From contig JBEKEX010000001.1 of assembly GCA_050013615.1 (NCBI GenBank), positions 1-64,000 of the forward strand: a stretch of 64,000 bases of DNA. Reading direction: 5' to 3'. The stretch comes from JBEKEX01 sp050013615. GTDB taxonomy: Bacteria; Chloroflexota; Anaerolineae; Anaerolineales; Anaerolineaceae. The notes beneath the pieces were generated by a model. It saw only the letters and a list, made by a program, of their open reading frames with translations. It did no database searches and was not told the DNA's origin. How positions within the stretch are numbered: the first letter of the stretch is position 1; every line of letters begins with the position of its first letter. The position numbers and the translations under genes were made by a program. This document shows, one piece after another, positions 26,344 through 33,213 of this stretch.

Positions 26344-27219
26344 ATGGGAAATGATCTCGATCAGAAAATCCAACAGCAAGTCGAACGACTGAAACAAAGC
26401 TCATATCGACAGATCGAAGCCGAGGTCTCTGAAAAACGCATTGCCTGGGTTAGACAAAATCGTGAGAAACTCAATCTGCCTTCCGCACCATCGCCGCGCC
26501 AGGCCTACGAACTTTTATTCGGAAACTATATGGAACTGGCTCTGGAAGAACTGCCTGTGGTAGCAGAAACGGAAACTTTGATCGAATGGCTCTCGACCAA
26601 CCCCTGCCCCACCCTGGAGGCCTGCAACCTTTTGAAGCTCGACACCCGCAAGGTTTGCCGGGCAGCTTATGAAAAATCCACCCAGGCTTTCCTGTCCCAA
26701 CTCGACCCGCGCCTGCGCTTTCTGCGCAGCTACGACGAGATCAGGCCCTACGCCCATCACTGCCGTGAGATGATCGTGCGCATCGATTTCGACGCCATGA
26801 TGCGGCTCGCCATCGAGGAAGCCAAGCTCTCAAAGCAGGAGGGCAATAAGGGCTACGGCGCAGTGGTTGTGTGGGGCAACCGCATCCTTGGGAAAGCACA
26901 CGACACCGCAGCGACCGAGAAAGATCCCAGTCTGCACGCCGAAGTCAATGCCATCCGCCAGGCCGTACATCTGCTGGGAGATGCCAACTTGAGCGGCGCT
27001 GTCCTTTTCTCGACATGTGAACCCTGCCCCATGTGTTCCTCGCTGGCCGTTTGGTCCAACCTGACCACGCTGGTCTACGGAGCTTCCATCGAAGAGACCG
27101 CCAAGCTTGGTAAAGGGCGCATCCTGGTCACGTCGAGGGAAATCGTCGCCAAATCTCCGGTAGCCATCGAAATCATCGATGGCATACTTGAGAATGAATG
27201 TATGTCGCTATATACTTAA
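26344..27219 (+). CDS. CMP/dCMP-type nucleoside deaminase with extra N-terminal domain
   Basis: 291 residues. Residues 145-280 form a cytidine-deaminase-fold domain with the zinc site His198, Glu200 (LHAEVNA), Cys228 and Cys231 (CEPCPMC), closest in layout to guanine deaminases or TadA. Residues 1-140 are an all-helical region I do not recognise, with NPCPTLEACNLLKLDTRKVC in the middle. Typical deaminases lack it; total length is nearly double theirs. No signal peptide. Substrate not predictable (base, nucleoside or RNA). Preceded by GGGAAG; a dyad sits at the predicted transcription start. Confidence 0.8.
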   Translation: MGNDLDQKIQQQVERLKQSSYRQIEAEVSEKRIAWVRQNREKLNLPSAPSPRQAYELLFGNYMELALEELPVVAETETLIEWLSTNPCPTLEACNLLKLDTRKVCRAAYEKSTQAFLSQLDPRLRFLRSYDEIRPYAHHCREMIVRIDFDAMMRLAIEEAKLSKQEGNKGYGAVVVWGNRILGKAHDTAATEKDPSLHAEVNAIRQAVHLLGDANLSGAVLFSTCEPCPMCSSLAVWSNLTTLVYGASIEETAKLGKGRILVTSREIVAKSPVAIEIIDGILENECMSLYT

Positions 27220-27286
27220 CATATCTTTGAAAGAGACAGGGTACCGCAGCGAAATTCGGAAGCCGAGAAGGGATGAGCATTCCAAA

Positions 27287-28183
27287 ATGAACATGCGACC
27301 TTACTCTAATGAAGAAGATTATGCCCGCATGCGCCGGTTGCTGGTAGATATCTATACCCTTAATGGGCCGCCGGTCTATTGCACCGCAGGGGAATTGGAT
27401 TGGTGGCGTTGTCTGAGCCTGGGTGGCAACACACTGGCGCAAGTACAGCTCTGGCTGGATGAAGAACAAAATGTGGCGGGATATATCTGGCCGGAAGGGG
27501 GAGCTACGTTCGTTCTTTTCATTCACCCCAAACACCCGGAGCTGGTGGACGAGATGTTGGACTGGGTGGAACAGAATGGTGTATCTTTCTCACCGGTCAA
27601 GGACGACCTGCCCGAGATGAGCATATCATGCAGCAGTTCGGATCGCGTGCTGCTGCACGCTTTGGAAAAACACGGCTACGAGCGTGGTGGCGATTATTTC
27701 AGCTTCCGCAGCCGGAAGCTGAACGGCTCCATTGCGCCTTCCCAACTGCCGCCAGGTTACAGCCTACGCAGCATGCGCGACGATGAAGATCTTGTCCAGC
27801 GCGTCGAAGTGCACCGGACAGCTTTTTCACCCTCGCGCATGACGCTCGAAAAATATCACATCCTGACCGGCTTCCCCGCCTATCACCGCGACCTGGACCT
27901 GGTGGCTGTGGCGCCGGATGGCGCTTTTGCCGCTTTTGCCCTGCTTTGGTTGGACGAAGCCAACCATGCTGGGACCTTCGAACCGGTAGGTACCCACCCC
28001 GATCATCGCAGGCTGGGATTAGGGCGAGCGCTTATCAATGAAGGTTGCCGGCGGCTGCATGACCTGGGGATCAAGGTTGTGCACGCGCAATCGTGGGGGG
28101 GTGATTTCTGCGCCACCCGCCTGTACCAATCGGCCGGTCTCGTGGAAATCGACCGCATCTACGATTGGAGAAAATCACAATAA
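27287..28183 (+). CDS. GNAT acetyltransferase with two GNAT-like halves
   Basis: 298 residues from ATG 27287. The frame opens at 27179, inside the end of the deaminase gene, but the family-like sequence starts MNMRPYSNEEDYARMRRLL and AAGGGATGAG lies upstream. N-terminal half is a degenerate GNAT. The C-terminal half has the acetyl-CoA loop VGTHPDHRRLGLGRALINEG followed by AQSWGGDFCATRLYQSAGLV, as in mycothiol-synthase-like tandem GNATs. Substrate unknown. It is 68 nt from the deaminase gene and probably cotranscribed. Confidence 0.85.
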   Translation: MNMRPYSNEEDYARMRRLLVDIYTLNGPPVYCTAGELDWWRCLSLGGNTLAQVQLWLDEEQNVAGYIWPEGGATFVLFIHPKHPELVDEMLDWVEQNGVSFSPVKDDLPEMSISCSSSDRVLLHALEKHGYERGGDYFSFRSRKLNGSIAPSQLPPGYSLRSMRDDEDLVQRVEVHRTAFSPSRMTLEKYHILTGFPAYHRDLDLVAVAPDGAFAAFALLWLDEANHAGTFEPVGTHPDHRRLGLGRALINEGCRRLHDLGIKVVHAQSWGGDFCATRLYQSAGLVEIDRIYDWRKSQ

Positions 28184-28207
28184 AGCTGCGATAATGCCGG
28201 TTTAAAA

Positions 28208-28235
28208 ATGCCGCATCCAATTTAGAGTGCGGCAT
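28208..28235 (-). terminator. terminator of the MerR-TipAS gene
   Basis: 8-bp stem (28208-28215 with 28228-28235) followed on the minus strand by TTTTT. It also lies 25 nt after the GNAT stop, so it may work both ways. Confidence 0.75.
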
Positions 28236-28241
28236 CTCTGT

Positions 28242-28994
28242 TTAAGCTTTGGCCGGCTTGTGTTTGACGTAATACTGGATGGCCTGGTTGAAAAACTCCG
28301 GCAGGTCAGGATGCATGGCACGGAACGCGGCCACAAAGTCAGGATGTTCTGTGTAGAGACGGCCCAGCCCAGATAAACGCTCATCACTCGGTTCGTAGAA
28401 ATAGCGCAGATGCTGGTGCCAGCGGGCAATGATCGCCTGCACGACCGGGCCGTCATACCCCTGGTCCATGACAGCTACCAGATCATGATAAATAACCTCG
28501 CTCTCCGCTTTGATTTGCGCTTTTTGTTCAGGGGTATAGCTATTCCAATCTATGACACCCTCGAACGCCTTTTCGCCATAACGTTGGCGAATTTCCTGTT
28601 CATATCGTTTCTGCTTCTCTTCGCTGAAGCCGGCGAAAAATTCCTTTTGCTTCATTTTATGTTTTCCTTTCAGATGCAGGAGGGTCTTGTCAACAGTTTG
28701 GATGAGGCGCTCCAGGCGCTGAGATTTTTCCTGCAGCGATAATTTGTGCGTTTCCAAGGCCTGCAACACGTCGAAATCCGGGCGGTCGAGGATGGCTTTG
28801 ATATCGACCAGGCCGAGGCCCAATTCTTTGAAGAACAGGATCTGCTGCAAGCGGACCGCCGCCGCGTCGCCATAATAGCGGTAACCATTTTCGCCGACGG
28901 CCTCCGGCTTGAGAAGGTCGATGGCATCGTAATAATGCAGCGTGCGAATGCTGACGCCGGCCAGGTCGGATAATTGTTTGACGGTGTACACCAT
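28242..28994 (-). CDS. MerR-family regulator with TipAS ligand domain
   Basis: 250 residues. N-terminal winged helix (MVYTVKQLSDLAGVSIRTLH, then YYDAIDLLKP), the antiparallel dimerisation helix (about 75-115), and a C-terminal TipAS domain (about 120-245) with EFFAGFSEEKQKRYEQE and WHQHLRYFYEP, as in TipA and Mta, which bind thiopeptides or other multidrug ligands. There is no conserved Cys in the TipAS part. Acts as a promoter-untwisting activator; its own promoter carries the diagnostic 19-bp spacer and a dyad (29012-29042), so it is very likely autoregulated. No exporter gene lies next to it. Confidence 0.9.
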   Translation of the reverse strand: MVYTVKQLSDLAGVSIRTLHYYDAIDLLKPEAVGENGYRYYGDAAAVRLQQILFFKELGLGLVDIKAILDRPDFDVLQALETHKLSLQEKSQRLERLIQTVDKTLLHLKGKHKMKQKEFFAGFSEEKQKRYEQEIRQRYGEKAFEGVIDWNSYTPEQKAQIKAESEVIYHDLVAVMDQGYDGPVVQAIIARWHQHLRYFYEPSDERLSGLGRLYTEHPDFVAAFRAMHPDLPEFFNQAIQYYVKHKPAKA

Positions 28995-29011
28995 TTTTTG
29001 CCTCGCACTCG

Positions 29012-29042
29012 ATGATAAACCATGACGTTACGTTAATGTCAA
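29012..29042 (-). promoter_or_regulatory. MerR-type promoter with 19-bp spacer and dyad operator
   Basis: On the minus strand TTGACA (29037-29042 complement) and TATCAT (29012-29017 complement) are exactly 19 bp apart, the over-long spacing used by MerR activators. An inverted repeat TGACATTA / TAACGTCA (one mismatch, 3-nt centre) fills the spacer. Predicted start near 29005, 11 nt before the ATG. Confidence 0.85.
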
Positions 29043-29114
29043 GAGGAAAATAGAGATTATGGCGAGCGAATTTGCAGCCAGATTCGGAAAAATCCTTATC
29101 ACGTTTTCAATAAT

Positions 29115-29159
29115 GTAAGACATGTTTCTCTTGTCTTACTATTAGATACATGATATACT
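29115..29159 (+). promoter_or_regulatory. VapBC-like promoter and operator dyad
   Basis: Perfect inverted repeat GTAAGACA (29115-29122) and TGTCTTAC (29132-29139) with a 9-nt centre. Its right arm overlaps a -35-like TTGTCT (29131-29136), 17 bp before TATACT (29154-29159). This layout fits repression by the AbrB-type antitoxin encoded just downstream. Confidence 0.7.
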
Positions 29160-29186
29160 CTAAATAATATTCGGAAGGAAAGTTCT

Positions 29187-29417
29187 ATGGAAACCATTGT
29201 CACATCCAAGGGACAGGTTGTCATCCCATCGAAGATCCGGCACGCGTTGGGCGTGAAGGAAGGAACCTATCTTCAAATCGACGTGGATGAACAAACCAAG
29301 AAGATTATCCTTACCCCTATTACGCGGGAATACGTGCATTCCCTGCGCGGCCGGTACAAGGGTAAGGGATTGATGAAAGCTCTCCTGGCAGAGAAACTGC
29401 AGGAAAAGGAGCTTTAA
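29187..29417 (+). CDS. vapB: AbrB/MazE/VapB-type antitoxin
   Basis: 76 residues. N-terminal swapped-hairpin AbrB domain: TIVTSKGQVVIPSKIRHALG, then GTYLQIDVDEQ. The basic C-terminal helix (SLRGRYKGKGLMKALLAEK) should wrap the toxin. Binds DNA as a dimer and neutralises the PIN toxin encoded one nucleotide downstream. AGGAAAG lies 7 nt upstream of the ATG. Autoregulation through the dyad at 29115-29139 is inferred. Confidence 0.88.
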   Translation: METIVTSKGQVVIPSKIRHALGVKEGTYLQIDVDEQTKKIILTPITREYVHSLRGRYKGKGLMKALLAEKLQEKEL

Positions 29418-29418
29418 C

Positions 29419-29829
29419 ATGCCGCGTAAACCCAAGGCCATCGTTTTGGATTCCTGGTCCATCATTGCCTATCTCGAGGACGAGCCTTCTGGACAGAAGA
29501 TCGCCGACCTGATTGCCGACGCGAACGAAGAAGAGATCCCGCTCTGTATGAGCGTGGTCAACGCCGGCGAAGTCTGGTACATTATTGCCCGCGAAATCTC
29601 GGAGGAGGAAGCTAACAGCAGCATCAAGCAATTGCGCGAGCTGCGCATCCAGCTGAAGGATGCGGATTGGGAGCTGACCCAAGAAGCTGCTCGATTCAAA
29701 TCTCAGCACAAGATGTCCTACGCCGATTGTTATGCAGGCGCGCTGGCCAAAACGATGAAAGCAGATTTGGTAACAGGCGACAAGGAATTCAAGGCCATCG
29801 AAGACGTAGTAGCTATATATTGGGTCTAG
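29419..29829 (+). CDS. vapC: PIN-domain toxin (VapC type)
   Basis: 136 residues. Four acidic residues expected in the PIN active site are present: Asp11 (VLDSWS), Glu51 (NAGEVWY), Asp103 (SYADCY) and Asp121 (TGDKEF). These bind Mg2+/Mn2+ for RNA cleavage. One nucleotide separates it from the antitoxin gene, so they are translated together. The toxin is intact as read. Target RNA unknown (initiator tRNA or rRNA in known VapCs). Confidence 0.9.
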   Translation: MPRKPKAIVLDSWSIIAYLEDEPSGQKIADLIADANEEEIPLCMSVVNAGEVWYIIAREISEEEANSSIKQLRELRIQLKDADWELTQEAARFKSQHKMSYADCYAGALAKTMKADLVTGDKEFKAIEDVVAIYWV

Positions 29830-29889
29830 CCAGGAAAAATAAAGGTCACTGGCTCACCGGTCGGCATTTATCGGCTACAATTCACATCT

Positions 29890-30435
29890 ATGAAAACCAT
29901 TGTCATCGCATCCCATAACCCTGTCAAAATCCAGGCCGCACTCAATGGCTTCCGACGTATGTTCCCGCAGGAAGAATTTACCTCATTTTCCGTCGAAGTA
30001 GAATCGGGCGTCAGCCGCCAGCCCATGTCCGACGCCGAGATGCGCCAGGGGGCACTCAACCGGGCGCAGAACGCCCACCGCACTGTGCCGGACGCAGATT
30101 TCTGGACCGGCATCGAGGGCGGCACCGAGCCGCTGAACGGCGAACTGGCTGCCTTCGCCTGGGTGGTTGTGCTCTCCTCCACCCTCACCGGCGAAAGCCG
30201 CTCAGGGACGTTCATCCTACCGCCAGCTGTGGCAGAACTGGTACGGCAGGGCAAGGAATTGGGCGAAGCCGACGATATCGTCTTCGGACGTTACAACTCC
30301 AAGCAGCAGAACGGCGCCATCGGCATTTTGACGGGAGACGTGCTTGACCGCGCCTCGCTTTACGAGCACGCGGTCGTCCTGGCACTGGTGCCGTTCAAGA
30401 ACGTCGGGCTATACACTGAAAATCAACCGGCCTGA
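29890..30435 (+). CDS. yjjX: Inosine/xanthosine triphosphatase (YjjX/DUF84 family)
   Basis: 181 residues. Starts MKTIVIASHNPVKIQAALNG, the YjjX NTP-binding motif (SxNPxK), followed by VSRQPMSDAEMRQGALNRA and DFWTGIEGG. Length matches the family. It hydrolyses non-canonical ITP and XTP, keeping deaminated purines out of nucleic acids. Monocistronic by position, 60 nt after the toxin gene. Confidence 0.9.
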   Translation: MKTIVIASHNPVKIQAALNGFRRMFPQEEFTSFSVEVESGVSRQPMSDAEMRQGALNRAQNAHRTVPDADFWTGIEGGTEPLNGELAAFAWVVVLSSTLTGESRSGTFILPPAVAELVRQGKELGEADDIVFGRYNSKQQNGAIGILTGDVLDRASLYEHAVVLALVPFKNVGLYTENQPA

Positions 30436-30504
30436 GCTCACCCGAACCGATTCCGGCACCTTTCATGCACCGGGATTGTTGTAAAATGTAACAGGGTTTA
30501 ACCC

Positions 30505-32331
30505 ATGCCTGATATTGATTCCGCACGTCGATTGATCGCCATCGGTGACCGGGCTGGCGCACTGCGCGAGTTGGCGCGCCTGCTACAGGTCAACCCGCGC
30601 TTGCTGGAAGCCTGGCTGCTGCTGGCCGAGGTTGTGGATGATCCGGTTAAAAAAGCTGATTGCTACCGCCAGGCACTACAGTTGGACCCCGGCAACCCGC
30701 TGGCCCAGCAGGGCATGGAACGCTTGCGGCTGCAACAGACACCCATACCGGTCGTCGAACCCGAACCCATCCCGGAACCTATACCTCAACCGGAGCCGGT
30801 CATTCAGCCAAAGGAACCGGCCACATCCAGCGAGCCGGAAGATAAAGCCGATGTTGCGCCTGAGACCTTCGTGGATGAGTTCCAACGATTGGCGCCTGTC
30901 GATTTTGCCCGATCACCTTCCGCCAACCGCCGCCGCCCCAATTTCATCCAGCGCCTCACCGGCAATGCTTTTTTCAGAGTGATTGCCTCCCTAATTATTC
31001 TCGGCGGGATGGGCTACGGCATTTTCCAGGGGGCTGTAATGCTCGAAAAAGCCATTCCCCCCACCCCCACTCTAACGCCGACCCTCACACCGGTGATCCT
31101 GCCCACCGCCACACCGCGTGATACGTGGACGCCGCTACCCACTTCCACTCCCTATCCCACGTTGACACCGTTAGTGATTACGACCCCCGTTGCTTCCACC
31201 CTCAGCAACAACCAGGAAATCGCTTACGTCCAGGATGGCAAGCTGTGGCTGTGGAAGAACGGCACCACCACCCAGTTGCACATCATCCAGAATATCCAGG
31301 GTGCAGTCAAGATTTCCAGTGACGGCTTGATGGTAGCCTTCATGCAAGATGGCAGCTTATGGGTGGTGAACAGCGATGGCAGCAACGCCCATGCATTGGT
31401 GAACCACGACGACCTGATCTCCACCCGCCTGACGCAAGGCTTCAACCAGCGCGATATTCTTACCTTCGACTGGATTCCCGGGACACACCTGATCCTATAC
31501 AACACCATCCTCAACTCCACCACCGATCCCAATCCCACCAACGCCAATGATTTGCTGCGGGCGAATGCCGACACCGGCAGCATCATCACGCTGCTGGCCT
31601 TCGACCAGGGCGGCAATTTTTCGATCTCGCCAGATGGCAAGCTGTTAGCGCTCGTGCGGCCAACCTCCATCCGCATCCTCGATATAGATGGCACCCACCC
31701 GCGCCAGCCATTGACCTTCGAAGAGGTTTGGACATACACCTCCGCCACTTATTACCCTACACCGGTGTGGGCAGCCGATTCATCGGTGCTCATGGTTGCC
31801 ATCCCGCCGCGCGATGTGCGCACCAACCCTTCCGACCCAACCCAGGTCTGGAGCATCCCCCTCGGGGATAGCGCTCCCAAGCTGCAGGCCGAGATCAAGA
31901 CCGGCGGTGGTCCTTTGCTCATCTCACCCGACCTGAAAAAAATGCTCTACCAGCTCCAGCTCAACCAAACAGACCAGGCCGGTGAATTGCACATGGCCAA
32001 TATCGACGGCAGCCATGACACCATCCTTCAGAACGGGGATACCGGCACTCTGGCCGGCTGGGCACCCGATTCGCAGCATTATGTGTTCCAGCCGAATGGA
32101 CAAACCAGTTTGGTGCTGGCCGATACATCCGGCGAGGCAAATATTAGCTTGACCAGTGACGCCGTTACCGTCCCGGCGTCCACCAGCCCGGTCTGGCTCG
32201 ATGACACCCATTACCTGCTGGTCACCACAACAGGCGTTGCTTCCCAATTGGGCCTGGGGACAATCGACGGTTCTCTGCAATCCATCGCCAAAGTCCAAAG
32301 CGGCTCGCTGTGGTTCGACCATAACCCATAA
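30505..32331 (+). CDS. TPR / single-span / extracellular beta-propeller protein
   Basis: 608 residues. Residues 1-75 form TPR-like helices (WLLLAEVVDDPVKKADCYRQ), followed by a Pro/Glu-rich linker (80-115), one membrane span (about 155-180, SLIILGGMGYGIFQGAVML), a Thr/Pro-rich extracellular stalk (about 185-230) and a beta-propeller of TolB/PD40-like repeats (AYVQDGKLWLWKNG, SISPDGKLLALV). So a cytoplasmic TPR is linked through the membrane to a surface propeller. No catalytic motif. It is followed within 40 nt by a zinc-ribbon membrane protein gene and then the LAL regulator gene, possibly one unit. Confidence 0.82.
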   Translation: MPDIDSARRLIAIGDRAGALRELARLLQVNPRLLEAWLLLAEVVDDPVKKADCYRQALQLDPGNPLAQQGMERLRLQQTPIPVVEPEPIPEPIPQPEPVIQPKEPATSSEPEDKADVAPETFVDEFQRLAPVDFARSPSANRRRPNFIQRLTGNAFFRVIASLIILGGMGYGIFQGAVMLEKAIPPTPTLTPTLTPVILPTATPRDTWTPLPTSTPYPTLTPLVITTPVASTLSNNQEIAYVQDGKLWLWKNGTTTQLHIIQNIQGAVKISSDGLMVAFMQDGSLWVVNSDGSNAHALVNHDDLISTRLTQGFNQRDILTFDWIPGTHLILYNTILNSTTDPNPTNANDLLRANADTGSIITLLAFDQGGNFSISPDGKLLALVRPTSIRILDIDGTHPRQPLTFEEVWTYTSATYYPTPVWAADSSVLMVAIPPRDVRTNPSDPTQVWSIPLGDSAPKLQAEIKTGGGPLLISPDLKKMLYQLQLNQTDQAGELHMANIDGSHDTILQNGDTGTLAGWAPDSQHYVFQPNGQTSLVLADTSGEANISLTSDAVTVPASTSPVWLDDTHYLLVTTTGVASQLGLGTIDGSLQSIAKVQSGSLWFDHNP

Positions 32332-32369
32332 AAGCAACGATCTCCATCTTCGATGGATGGAAGGAAACA

Positions 32370-33203
32370 ATGACCGAAACCGATTTCATCACCCTGGCCT
32401 GCCCTTCCTGCGGGGGAAAACGCACCGTAAAACCCGGCACCACTTCCGTAAAATGTGAGTATTGCGGGAACGAGTACTTGGCGAATTCCAAGATCAGCGG
32501 AGTGCTGCTGGAGATGTCCTCGCAATGCCCGGTCTGCCACCGCAACGACCGGGTGGAAAAAGTCTCTTCGATACTCGCCCATCAGGTCCAGCACATCCAG
32601 GGCACCACACTACAAAACCAGACCGTGGTCGATCACGACGGGAAAACGCAGACCCGGGCAATGCCCACCCCATACAACGCCACCCAGGCGACTGTGCTTG
32701 CCCAGAATTTAAACCATCCCCCAACTGAGCCACACATTCCGTCCGTATCGCTCAACCCGCCTCAGTTGTTCGATATCGAAGCCTACATCAAGCAGGGCAA
32801 AAGCATCAAGAGCATCTGTACAGGGATCGGTGGCGCGTCGATTGTCATTGGCGTGATCGCTTTCCTTGCCAGCGGCTTCTCCAACGATGGGCTGGTCGCT
32901 TTCATTTGGCTCCTAGCCATCGGAGCGCTGATCGGCGTTCCTGGCTGGTTCATCGGCCGGGCACACCAAACTATCAAGGACCACCCCGGAGAGATAAAGC
33001 GTCTCGAGCATAAGCAACAAACTGCAATCGACGCCTATAACAAAACCCTGGAAGAAAAAGAGCGTATACTGGCCTTGTATCAAAAAGAATGCCAGAATTG
33101 GAATAATTTGTATTATTGTTATCGCGATGATTGCATATTCGTCCCCGGCAAAGGCCATGCCGCGCCCATAAGCGAACTGGCCAGCTACCTGGATATTGCC
33201 TGA
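32370..33203 (+). CDS. Zinc-ribbon membrane protein, unknown function
   Basis: 277 residues. N-terminal zinc ribbon with CPSCGG and CEYCGN (about 12-32), a second CPVC pair near 50, a low-complexity region, two hydrophobic helices (about 150-195, IGGASIVIGVIAFLASGF and AFIWLLAIGALIGVPGWFIG) and a C-terminal charged helical stretch predicted as coiled coil (EIKRLEHKQQTAIDAYNKTL). Family not recognised. GGAAGGAA lies upstream. Ends 10 nt before the LAL regulator start. Confidence 0.7.
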   Translation: MTETDFITLACPSCGGKRTVKPGTTSVKCEYCGNEYLANSKISGVLLEMSSQCPVCHRNDRVEKVSSILAHQVQHIQGTTLQNQTVVDHDGKTQTRAMPTPYNATQATVLAQNLNHPPTEPHIPSVSLNPPQLFDIEAYIKQGKSIKSICTGIGGASIVIGVIAFLASGFSNDGLVAFIWLLAIGALIGVPGWFIGRAHQTIKDHPGEIKRLEHKQQTAIDAYNKTLEEKERILALYQKECQNWNNLYYCYRDDCIFVPGKGHAAPISELASYLDIA

Positions 33204-33213
33204 CCCTTACCTG

